From Huiozyma naganishii CBS 8797 (Eukaryota; Ascomycota; Saccharomycetes; Saccharomycetales; Saccharomycetaceae), in assembly GCF_000348985.1 (NCBI RefSeq), contig NC_035922.1, positions 509,604 to 573,603 of the forward strand: a stretch of 64,000 bases of DNA. The letters run 5' to 3'. Below the pieces are notes generated by a model. It saw only the letters and a list, made by a program, of their open reading frames with translations. It did not search any database and was not told where the DNA came from. The number at the start of each line of letters is the position of its first letter. Within the stretch, counting starts at the first letter, position 1. Positions 8,887 through 17,672 of this stretch are shown here, piece after piece. The translations under genes and the position numbers were made by a program.

Positions 8887-10023
8887 TTAGTTACTTAAAT
8901 CCGTGTAGTTTGGATCGTTCTTTTCCAAATCCACCATGACATTACGGAAGAGCGTGTTGGAGTCCTTACGCGTCCTTTTGTGTTTGTTAGAGTCGAAATC
9001 AACAGATTCATCAAACATAATGGTGGTGCTTGATTTTTGTGGTGCACGTCTAAAGATGAAACTAGTCCACGACTTGAAATTTTCCTTTATATGAAATCCA
9101 AACCTCTTAACATTCCCTAAATTGTTGGAACATAAAAAGGTGTAGATGCAGTACTCGAGGTACAGTAACGAAAACCGAAGACGAAGCCGATAACCACGAC
9201 AAGAAAGTATATGGTTCCCAGAGACTTCATTGAAATTTGCATCACTCAAATGCCAAGATGAACCTCTGGCAATGGAGAAAAACGAATGCGGGTGTTTCTT
9301 GTAGTCTTCCGGTTGCAATATTCTCACGGCGTTATTCTCGGTAATCGTAGTCCATCTTTTATATTGTTTCCAGACGACACTCACAAAAATGGGACCCGTA
9401 GACCCCAAGATACTCAAATACGGTAGGTACCAGTTCTTGTCGTAATGTTTTAGCGACTTAGTCAACTTCAATATGAACGGGTGGTTTGGCACACTCCCCA
9501 TAACGTCGTTTGATATCCCTGTTGGCGATGTCTTTCTCACAAAGGCAGGGTATTTCAGTAACGGGTCTAACCTCCTCTCACAGCCATCGTCCAAATCGAT
9601 GTAAACGCCACCGTATTTCAGTAAGATAAAATATCGAATGGCATCTGCTCTTTCTATCGGATACCTGTAGTTGTTGAAAGTATCCAAAAACCAGGGATAC
9701 TCTTCGGCAATAAAAGATTTAGAACTCTCGTCGGTCCACAGGATATACTGATAGTCCGGATGCAGGTCTTTACATTTTTTTTGACTCTCCACCCATTGTT
9801 TGGGGATGTCTTCTGTCTTATAGGTCTGATGAATGATTTTGGGTATCAGTTGCGTTGATTTATCTACAGATGCAGAGGAATTGATATCATTATCGAGCAA
9901 GGCGTCCTTCATCGTATCATCAACACACATCGATAACAGATCGAATGTGTAATACAGAATGAATATGATTAGTGCCGCGTTTGCAACGATGAGGATTTTG
10001 AACTCCTTTTTAATCACCACCAT
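8887..10023 (-). CDS. CSH1: Mannosylinositol phosphorylceramide synthase catalytic subunit (Csh1/Sur1)
   Basis: Golgi glycosyltransferase that moves mannose from GDP-mannose to inositol phosphorylceramide, acting with Csg2. The product is 378 aa (376 in yeast Csh1, 382 in the paralogue Sur1). A signal anchor lies at about residues 10-30, the block IPKIIHQTYKTEDIPKQW at about 60-77, and the DXD metal-nucleotide motif in GGVYIDLDDGCERR at about 138-150. The position between TOS1 and CDC28 matches YBR161W, which favours CSH1 over SUR1. Confidence 0.92.
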   Translation of the reverse strand: MVVIKKEFKILIVANAALIIFILYYTFDLLSMCVDDTMKDALLDNDINSSASVDKSTQLIPKIIHQTYKTEDIPKQWVESQKKCKDLHPDYQYILWTDESSKSFIAEEYPWFLDTFNNYRYPIERADAIRYFILLKYGGVYIDLDDGCERRLDPLLKYPAFVRKTSPTGISNDVMGSVPNHPFILKLTKSLKHYDKNWYLPYLSILGSTGPIFVSVVWKQYKRWTTITENNAVRILQPEDYKKHPHSFFSIARGSSWHLSDANFNEVSGNHILSCRGYRLRLRFSLLYLEYCIYTFLCSNNLGNVKRFGFHIKENFKSWTSFIFRRAPQKSSTTIMFDESVDFDSNKHKRTRKDSNTLFRNVMVDLEKNDPNYTDLSN

Positions 10024-10896
10024 CGTGCTAGCTGGATGCTTAGTTATGACAAAAACAAAGTAATGGAGATGTCCAGTTCAAATCCAACGCCAAATAGATG
10101 TAGTACTGCGAATTTTTGCGCTCCTGTTCCTTTGAAAGAAAGAATTCCAGAAAAGACTTGAAGAGGGGAAACTAACACTGCTTATATTATTCTCGTTGTC
10201 AAGCAGATAAAAAGTCAATGGCACAGCATATATTTAGCCCAAGTAATCGGAAAATTTCACCTCTGAGTAAAATAATACGTAAACGTCATAGACAGCAATT
10301 TTGCAAGGAGAAAGTAAGGAGTCCATCACAAACATCGAATGTTTTGAAGAGGGAACGACGGCAAGATACAATTTTTCTACGGTAAGAGGGTTCTCGACCC
10401 ACAGGAAAACGACGAGGGGCAGCGGGAAGCTTTGACACAACTTGGCTGGTATAAACAAACAAAGGCAAGAAAGAAGGCGCGAAAATGGTGAGAAAAAAAA
10501 AGGAAAAAAACACAGCCACCGTTTACTATCGCGTCATTTTTGTTGCCTGTGAGAGAAAAGCCGTAGAAACTCGAGAACTTTGAGATCGAGGAACGGTTAT
10601 GTAATTTTTTGGCACCGTCGAAAGTGACGGGGGACGGGACCCCCCCCTCTCCCCCTCCTTCTACTAACAGTATTATCCCCCCCCCGGGGGGATAACACCT
10701 TCTTAGAATGTCCATTCAGCTCAAAGAATCTGCTGTGTCAATAGGATTCCGTGGGGGTGGGGTGGACACGAGCTGTAGTTTTTTTTTTATAGATGCTACC
10801 GTAAACAGCTTACATATTTACCGATTATACGACGAGAGTAGGCAAAAAATGGTTTCTTCTTGGTTTCAGTTGCGGTTCGAAATAATGCACCGCTTT
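10024..10896. promoter_or_regulatory. CSH1 upstream / CDC28 downstream region
   Basis: 873 bp. It contains a C-rich segment at 10640-10670, a striking C/G palindrome at 10673-10695, and T/A tracts. An open frame at 10708-10968 overlaps the CDC28 3' end in antisense and has no recognisable features. Confidence 0.4.
10673..10695. repeat. Perfect 10-bp inverted repeat with homopolymeric C/G arms
   Basis: Arm TTATCCCCCC (10673-10682), three-base spacer CCC, arm GGGGGGATAA (10686-10695). The nine-C run next to six Gs is unusual in a yeast intergenic region and could form a hairpin or be slippage-prone. Confidence 0.8.
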
Positions 10897-11787
10897 CTAG
10901 ACATCCTGGAAGTACGGATGCATCGTGGCACGCCTTGCACTAATCCGATTGATTGGGTCATAAGCTAGTAGCTTGTCCAGCAATTCGATTCCATGAGCGT
11001 CTAAACTTGGAACCATTTGGGCAAGGTCCTTTCGGCGCCATTGCGGGAAACTTGGTTTGAAGTCCGGCAAGTAAACGATATCGGGCCAAACGGTTTCATT
11101 TGGCGTCCCTAATATTCTGAAAATCTTGAAAATCTGGTCAATCTCACTGTCACCGCTGAATAATGGCTTTCTGTTGCACATCTCGGCAAATATACAACCA
11201 ATTGACCATGTATCGACACCTGTACTATATTGCTTACCGCCCAACAACACCTCTGGAGCTCTGTACCACAAAGTAACAATCTCATGTGTATACGCTCTTA
11301 GGGGCACCCCAAACGCTCTTGCAAGCCCAAAGTCACCCAACTTCAAATTACCCTCTTTATTAATCAACAGGTTCTGAGGCTTCAAGTCACGGTGCAAAAT
11401 TCTGTGGGCATGGCAATAGGCTATACCTTTGCACAATTGCATCATAAACTTCTTCACAACGTTGCTGCCCAAGTGCTGGTCCTTTGGTATGGCCTCCATA
11501 TATCTTTTCAAATCAAGATCCAAGAACTCGAAAACTAAATATAGCTTGTGTGCATCCGAGTGGACAATGTCGTACAAACGCACAATGTTATCATCCTTCA
11601 ACTCCTTTAAGAGGGATATTTCCCTGATGGCTGTGCTGGGGACACCTTCATCTTCACTTTCAAGCCTGATTTTTTTCAGGGCGACCACCCTCTGGCCCTG
11701 GCGAAGATCCAGCGCTTTGTACACAACACCATACGTACCTTCACCAACTTTCTCTAGTCTCTTGTAGTTTGCCAGTTCAGCACTCAT
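10897..11787 (-). CDS. CDC28: Cyclin-dependent kinase Cdc28 (Cdk1)
   Basis: Master cell-cycle kinase that acts with G1 and B-type cyclins. The product is 296 aa (298 in S. cerevisiae). The glycine loop GEGTYGVVY is at 15-23 and includes inhibitory Tyr19. Catalytic Lys is K38, the cyclin-binding helix PSTAIRE is at 50-56, HRD at 132-134, DFG at 152-154, and the CAK-site Thr in YTHE is T167. All catalytic residues are intact. Neighbours CSH1 and IFA38 match YBR161-YBR159. Confidence 0.99.
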   Translation of the reverse strand: MSAELANYKRLEKVGEGTYGVVYKALDLRQGQRVVALKKIRLESEDEGVPSTAIREISLLKELKDDNIVRLYDIVHSDAHKLYLVFEFLDLDLKRYMEAIPKDQHLGSNVVKKFMMQLCKGIAYCHAHRILHRDLKPQNLLINKEGNLKLGDFGLARAFGVPLRAYTHEIVTLWYRAPEVLLGGKQYSTGVDTWSIGCIFAEMCNRKPLFSGDSEIDQIFKIFRILGTPNETVWPDIVYLPDFKPSFPQWRRKDLAQMVPSLDAHGIELLDKLLAYDPINRISARRATMHPYFQDV

Positions 11788-12085
11788 TGCTCTGTGTCTA
11801 GTTTGTGTTGGATCGCGTAATCACAGACAGGGAAGTTGACTACTTTTGCCTTTTCTATTAGCCTCTTTATAAAAGCGATCTCTAATGGAACGTAACGAAT
11901 TTTTTTCTCTATTAATTTTCTCTTTTCTTGATCTCGATTTTATTTCAATCCCTTTTCTGATAACTAATGAGCTGGAATCTACGTTTTCTCCATTCAGACC
12001 CTTCACCAACGTGTCGGTCAAACTGTATGAATCTCAGTTTGGGTTTAGATTTATTTAAAAATACGATAAGCTTATACAATTAACC

Positions 12086-13120
12086 TTACTGTTGCTTGGC
12101 CAACGTCGCAGCTTTTTTTAAAGCTCTCGTCCTGATGGACTTGTGGAATGAGTAGTTGATTGCGTTTACAATCTTCGAGTAGACACCGAAAGTTTCATCG
12201 ATGACGAACTCGTAAATGGCGTGGGACCAGAACGGTGTCATAGTGGCATACCTTTCTTGAGAACCACAACGTCTACCGAAGGACCCCAAAGTTGACTGGA
12301 CAAATTTCTTTGGACTTGGAATCATCATCGAAGTTCTTCTAATCTTGGACATAGAGCTCGTAACCAAGTAGGATAGAACCAATTGAACGTCAATTTTATC
12401 CCCAGATAGTTCACCAGCCAAGGAATTGGACCAACTCTGTAGGAACGCCTTAGATCCACTGTAGGTCGCTAATAGCGGAGTGGGGATAAGCCCACCAAAG
12501 GAGCCCATGGTAAGGATCAACCCCCTGGAAGCCTGCTTCGATTTAATAGATTGGATGATATGTGGAGTAACAATCTGGGTAATCATCAGAGTTGCAGTGT
12601 TATTGATGGTAATGATGTTTCTCAACTCGTCTTCTTCGGTCTCTAAGAATGGGACTGGAATCGAGTGAGACAGGCCAACGTTATTAATCAACGCGGTAAT
12701 TGGCAAGCTGTCACATATCTGTCTAATTTTGGTGTAGTTGGAACTGTCATCTGCTGAGATGTCCACAGCCAAAATCTTGGCCCGAACGTTGTACTTCTTC
12801 TCAATTTCCTCTTTCAATGCTTCCAACTTGCTGATTGTTCTTGAAATCAGAATAACATTGAAACCACGAGAAGCCATTTGGTAAGCAAACTCTTTACCAA
12901 TCCCATCACTCGCACCGGTGATCACACAGTAAGCGCCCTTTTTCGCACCGTATTTTGAGAAATTCACTGGTGGTAAAATGTACAAATCAGCAAAAAGAGC
13001 CATGCATCTCAGGATCAAAGTGGTCAATTTTATGACCCCAAACCCAAAGATACCCCAGCATGCAGCGTTAAAGCACTTAGACTTTGTTGAAAGTTCCTGA
13101 AGCTGATCTAAAAAAGACAT
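12086..13120 (-). CDS. IFA38: Very-long-chain 3-ketoacyl-CoA reductase
   Basis: ER-membrane NADPH-dependent reductase of the fatty-acid elongation cycle; it also serves sphingolipid precursor synthesis. The product is 344 aa (347 in S. cerevisiae). A hydrophobic segment lies at about 20-45. The short-chain dehydrogenase fold shows TGASDGIG at 68-75, NNVG at about 146-149, and the catalytic triad Ser207, Tyr220 and Lys224 (YSGSK). The Lys-rich C-terminal region fits ER retention. It sits between AMN1 and CDC28, as in yeast YBR159W. Confidence 0.97.
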   Translation of the reverse strand: MSFLDQLQELSTKSKCFNAACWGIFGFGVIKLTTLILRCMALFADLYILPPVNFSKYGAKKGAYCVITGASDGIGKEFAYQMASRGFNVILISRTISKLEALKEEIEKKYNVRAKILAVDISADDSSNYTKIRQICDSLPITALINNVGLSHSIPVPFLETEEDELRNIITINNTATLMITQIVTPHIIQSIKSKQASRGLILTMGSFGGLIPTPLLATYSGSKAFLQSWSNSLAGELSGDKIDVQLVLSYLVTSSMSKIRRTSMMIPSPKKFVQSTLGSFGRRCGSQERYATMTPFWSHAIYEFVIDETFGVYSKIVNAINYSFHKSIRTRALKKAATLAKQQ

Positions 13121-13405
13121 TGTTGCGGCGTGGTATCTTTACCCTTCCTGTGTTATTATCGATACTAATTCTTTTCGAATTTTCTTCTCTTATTTTCTAC
13201 GCGACCTTTAAAAAAACTAGATATTTTACCGGGTAAAGAAGCCAAACACAGGGCAGTTATGGTTTTTCCCAAAGGAGGTTAAGCGCAAAAGGAACTGGAT
13301 GTATATTTTTCATTAGAAACATAAGTTTTAGTGTGGAGGAGAATATATATTACTTAGGAACGCCCGTATTGTCTACGTAGACTATTAATTATTACTTTTT
13401 GGAGA

Positions 13406-14803
13406 TCACCCTGTTAAGCTGTCGTCCTGATTGACCCACGACGTCATATCGCGTAGAGACATAATGCAGCTCAATTTTCTCATATCCTCCTCTTCTTTGC
13501 TAATCAATGCGTTCAATCTATCGCATGTTTCCAAGAGTAGCGGCTTCCCCTGAGACTTCTGCCACAACTTAAACTTGACAATAAACTTGACGTCTTTGAT
13601 TTTAGACAAATTTCTCATCTCCAAAACGCTGATGTTGGGGAAATAATTGAAACCCAAAAGGCAAGGCACTGAGAAATCGGTTAGCAGTTCGCAATTGTTC
13701 AACGAAAGTCTTCTTATGTTGTGTCCGTTTGATTTGGCGAATTCCCAGATACCGGTGTCTGTAATATGGCATCCAGCAACACCAACAGTTTCTACGTTTG
13801 TGTATTTGCCCAGTGCAACCACGGATATATCCGTTATCTTCCACCCGTTCTTGTGTCTACCTACGTTGATTGTCTGTAACAGTGGACAGTTTATTGCAAT
13901 GGAAACAATGCCAATATCACTGATATTATCGCATGCCCTTAGGTCAAGGTGCTTCAAATTTTTCAAAAATGGGGAAATCTTTAGCAAGTAGTTGTCGTCA
14001 ATTGCTTTGTTCCCGGTTATAGTAATTTCTTCCAACCTTTTCATACTGCTGAAACAGTGTATCGGCAATCTGAATTGTGGACATATGTGGATTTTGAGAG
14101 CCTTCAAGTCACTAAGGAAAAAAAAATCTACTTCACGTTTCCTCATGGGGTAAGATTGCATTATTTTATTCAGTGTCATCGTTTCAACTTTAAACAAAGT
14201 TGTTCTTTGTGTCAGTTGGAAAAATAGTTGCACTTTAACGACGCTGGAGAATACGGGGGTTCTGCTCAAGATCGGGAAACTGACGCGAGACCATAGCCTA
14301 TTGACGAGCATACAATTGAAACGAGATCCCTCGTCTACTTGACGCAATATGTTTTCCAGGATCTCGGGAATTTGGAATATGGGGTGGGCCCTATTGATGT
14401 GTTGGGTGATGACCAAGTCTGTGAAATTTTTCTCCAATGATTGAGGAGTTGGCAAGAAACTGATCACGCGCGGTTTCCTATCTGGTGTAGTTGGAGTTGG
14501 TAAACTGAGGAATGGTTCAACATCTGTTTGTAATGATAGTATTTTTTCCTCACCACTTTTGGTTAAAGTGGACTTTAATTCCTCAGAGAATTGGAAATGC
14601 TGGTTGTTACCCAACCTATTCCTTCTTGTTGGAGAGTTCGATCTCGATTGTCTTTTATCTGTCGATGGCTTTTTATCGTTTAATTGTTTTTTAAAGGGGT
14701 GCTTCACCTCTGAGATGGAATGCGCTAATCCATTTTTACTTGCATTAGTCGATTCAATTGTTCTTTTATTATAAATGTTCAGAAATGATGACTTGAAATT
14801 CAT
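13406..14803 (-). CDS. AMN1: Amn1, leucine-rich-repeat antagonist of mitotic exit
   Basis: Daughter-specific protein that switches off the mitotic exit network by binding Tem1 and promotes Ace2 turnover in yeast. The product is 465 aa (549 in S. cerevisiae). The basic Ser/Thr-rich N-terminus is followed by an F-box-like block at about 143-175 (FQIPEILENILRQV...MLVNRLWSRV) and then leucine-rich repeats with typical phrases such as LKHLDLRACDNISDIGIVSI. It diverges from ICS2 across a long promoter that holds several Ace2/Swi5-type CCAGC motifs. Confidence 0.93.
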   Translation of the reverse strand: MNFKSSFLNIYNKRTIESTNASKNGLAHSISEVKHPFKKQLNDKKPSTDKRQSRSNSPTRRNRLGNNQHFQFSEELKSTLTKSGEEKILSLQTDVEPFLSLPTPTTPDRKPRVISFLPTPQSLEKNFTDLVITQHINRAHPIFQIPEILENILRQVDEGSRFNCMLVNRLWSRVSFPILSRTPVFSSVVKVQLFFQLTQRTTLFKVETMTLNKIMQSYPMRKREVDFFFLSDLKALKIHICPQFRLPIHCFSSMKRLEEITITGNKAIDDNYLLKISPFLKNLKHLDLRACDNISDIGIVSIAINCPLLQTINVGRHKNGWKITDISVVALGKYTNVETVGVAGCHITDTGIWEFAKSNGHNIRRLSLNNCELLTDFSVPCLLGFNYFPNISVLEMRNLSKIKDVKFIVKFKLWQKSQGKPLLLETCDRLNALISKEEEDMRKLSCIMSLRDMTSWVNQDDSLTG

Positions 14804-16354
14804 AATTGATCAAACGCAAATACGGGACAAACCAGAAAAAGAAAAACACGCAGAGAAATAAATCAAATAAAGAAAGTGTCAAAGTTAAAGATAAGTGAAT
14901 ACCTTTTTAAATGAATGGACGGGTTCTTGAAAGGTTTGGATAGGAGAATTGGGTTTGGCAAGGTGAAAAAAAAGGTGGAGAAGTATGGTGAAAACCCTTT
15001 TTGATTCTCTTGAGAAAGGAATGGACGATACTTCAAGTATAGGTAATATCTGAGAGAGCTGTATGAAGACCTTCTGGTCTTGACAAAAGTTTCTTGAAGA
15101 TGGCATACGGGAAAAGGGAAAAAAAGTAGTATAAGGTTGAACTTCAATGACCGGTTAGTATATATACATAGTGCACCATTCTAGCACTTTATTTTGGTTG
15201 CCGCCTTTTTAAGCAATTGAGAACTACCCCAGCATTGCAGTTTGTTTAGATCGACAGTCTTTCGTAGATAACCGCGCTCTCTAACACCAGCGGTGAACCA
15301 GATTCTGTGCTTACCATTTGTTATGAAAATAGTCCAATGCTGGGAGTTTCCGGGTAATGTGTCAGCTGCTGGTCAAATTTGTTTTTCATTTCTACTTTTT
15401 TTTTTTTTAAATCTAGTCTAATTTTTCTAAGAAAATAGAAAACAATACAAAAATGAACTGATGCTTTTTTTTCCACATACCAGCACTAAACAACAGTGAC
15501 CAGTTGATGAGGTAAAGCTCTATCCGCAAAAAGTAACCCCCCCTTTCCTTCCTTGATGAGCCACCGGAGCATTGTGCTCCTTGGATGTCAAAGACAAAAT
15601 AATTACCAGTGACAACACGGAGCACCAGAGAGATTTTCTAACCAGCGAGAGATATGTTTCTCTTTGACCTCACTCTCTATCACCTACGTGGGATAGTAAG
15701 GGATGAGAGGGTAACAGATATATATATATATAGTAAACGCAGGAACCCTACAGAAACGTGACTTCCACAGCCTCCCAGATACAAAGAGTCATTCCACAAT
15801 TAGCTCAGCTCAGCTTACCCTTGAGGTAGTGCGGTAAAATTACTCAGAGCGTCTCCTTGTTTCCCTTTGCCTAAAAGAAAATTGCTCCACTCAAAGATGA
15901 AACTCCGGGTGATCTGCGTTTTTCCCCCAAAAGGGGAAATCATCCTGTCTTCAATGCGGAAGAACTCGCTCATTCTCGAGTGCTTCTACGGGGGTTTCAC
16001 TGCCGCGCCCAGAAAAAGAAATTAAATCTTGTCTCGACCTCCTTTTTGAGCACGTTTCTTTTACCCGAAAAAGAAACGAAAAAAAGCAATGTCAAGGAAA
16101 AGAACACCCCGAAACGGTCTTTTTGTTTCTTTTTTTTATTTTTATCTTATCGGAAAAACTAATGGACTTCTTGTGGATCTCACAGTTGGATTCTCCAAGA
16201 AATAAAAATATGTGTATATATATGTACATGTATAAACGCGTTTGAGGAACACGCCGGTGGACACTTTGAAAGGTGTTTTTCTTCAATCGTCTGTTTTTTG
16301 TGCTTAGCGGTCCGACGTAATCATCCAATACATACGCTCCTAAGAAACATTACA
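14804..16354. promoter_or_regulatory. Long divergent AMN1 / ICS2 promoter with CCAGC cluster
   Basis: 1,551 bp without a recognisable gene. Six CCAGC cores (Ace2/Swi5 consensus RCCAGC) lie in about 420 bp: plus strand at 15229-15233, 15287-15291, 15480-15484 and 15642-15646, minus strand at 15339-15343 and 15368-15372. Also present are a (TA) run at 15718-15731, long T tracts and a T-rich segment at 16120-16142. Yeast AMN1 is a daughter-specific gene controlled by Ace2, which fits. Confidence 0.55.
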
Positions 16355-17320
16355 ATGCAGGCAAGTTCACAGGTTTTAAGTTTTGTAAACAACCCCAACG
16401 AGGATGAACTGAGGCTACGGTCTCTTTGCTTCCCGGAATCATACGATGCAAACAGTACTGCGCCATCGGTGAATTCGTACCTTCGGCGGATTTACGGTGA
16501 CAGCGTATCTTCATCCAACAATAACAATAGCAGAAGCGGGAACAAGAACAGAGATAGATCTTGTTCCAACATGTTCAGCGACACCATGTCCACTACGACC
16601 ACAGAGTTTGAGGAGAGGAAAGTGCTTCTGGACAGGCTAAACGCGTACTCATTTAAGAACGCGACAAAGGATACTCTAAAATCCGAGGACGTTCAGCAGA
16701 GTGGGAACACCACATCTGAAGAAGACGATTATGCTGTCGATGACGAGGAGGAAGACGACGACGACGATGAGAAGGATATGTGTCCAAGAACTCCTTCACC
16801 AATAAGTGACGAAGGCGAGGGCGACGGTAAATACAGTCTTGGGAAAAGCCCTCGTGGGAGTATGTTCATCTCATCGATGTCCGCGTACAACAACCCTGCA
16901 AGCGCAAAGAGGAAACCTTCGCAGAGAAGAAGTAAGCCTATTTCCTTGACGAAGGCGTTTGGCGGGTTGTACATCAACAGTAACCCAACCGAGGGTAACA
17001 ACAACAATAACAATAACGGCAGCAACAGCAACACTCCGTTGTCTGCTAGGTCGCCTTCTGCGTTGAAATTTGATATGTACATGGGCAATGAGTTTGATAA
17101 GGATGATGACGAGTCCGTGATAAGCCCCATGAGCTTCGGAAACAATATGTCGCCCTTGTTCACTATGAACGGCACAAGTGACCAAATCCAAAGAAACCAA
17201 TCTGGCCAGTTTGACAGCTTGAAGCAGTTCGTGGCAATGAATAATTTGAATACAAGAGGCAAGAGTTTCACACATAGGCCAAGTGTATCAAAGATGTGCC
17301 GTGATTCCAACTTGAACTGA
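16355..17320 (+). CDS. ICS2: Ics2-like protein of unknown function
   Basis: Homologue by position of YBR157C (ICS2), a poorly understood protein. The chosen start at 16355 (MQASSQVLSF) gives 321 aa; the yeast protein is about 255 aa. The sequence is mostly low-complexity: an Asn/Ser stretch near residue 55, a long Asp/Glu tract at about 123-145 (DDEEEDDDDDEKD), a Pro-directed site-rich segment (RTPSPISDEGEG) and an Asn run at about 215-230. No catalytic domain is visible. The acidic and SP/TP-rich character suggests a phosphorylated, disordered protein; that is inference. Confidence 0.75.
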   Translation: MQASSQVLSFVNNPNEDELRLRSLCFPESYDANSTAPSVNSYLRRIYGDSVSSSNNNNSRSGNKNRDRSCSNMFSDTMSTTTTEFEERKVLLDRLNAYSFKNATKDTLKSEDVQQSGNTTSEEDDYAVDDEEEDDDDDEKDMCPRTPSPISDEGEGDGKYSLGKSPRGSMFISSMSAYNNPASAKRKPSQRRSKPISLTKAFGGLYINSNPTEGNNNNNNNGSNSNTPLSARSPSALKFDMYMGNEFDKDDDESVISPMSFGNNMSPLFTMNGTSDQIQRNQSGQFDSLKQFVAMNNLNTRGKSFTHRPSVSKMCRDSNLN

Positions 17321-17672
17321 GCGCGATCTTTGGTACCATGGAGGAGCACAATGCAGGCCATTGACAACCACTCGTTTATTTTCGACAAAAAACCCCTGCC
17401 ATACATGTTTATATATTCCCGCAGCTAAATAATTTTTAATACTAATACTAATTCAATCCACCTCTCCTTCGTGAGCGCACTGGACTGGCATTTCAAAGTT
17501 CGCTTTGTCGTAGGAGCATCGCGTAAAGTATATATACACAATAAAAAAAGAAAGGAAAAAACGGCTCGAAAACACCTTTTTTAAGAAATTTGATCCCAAG
17601 AGATGTAAACAGAGCTGTTGAGGTTCTGCATCGAGTACAGCCGAGATCGACTGAGCCGTCATCGGGGTCAAT
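17321..17672. promoter_or_regulatory. SLI15 upstream region
   Basis: 352 bp between the ICS2 stop and the SLI15 start. An A-rich stretch is at 17540-17562. No gene or clear motif is seen. Confidence 0.35.

Noticed and set aside
10665..10968. A TACTAAC branch-point-like sequence followed by an AG and an 86-codon frame (10708-10968), suggesting an intron-containing gene
   Set aside because: No plausible GTATGT donor or upstream exon was found, and the frame is antisense to the CDC28 3' end with no family features.
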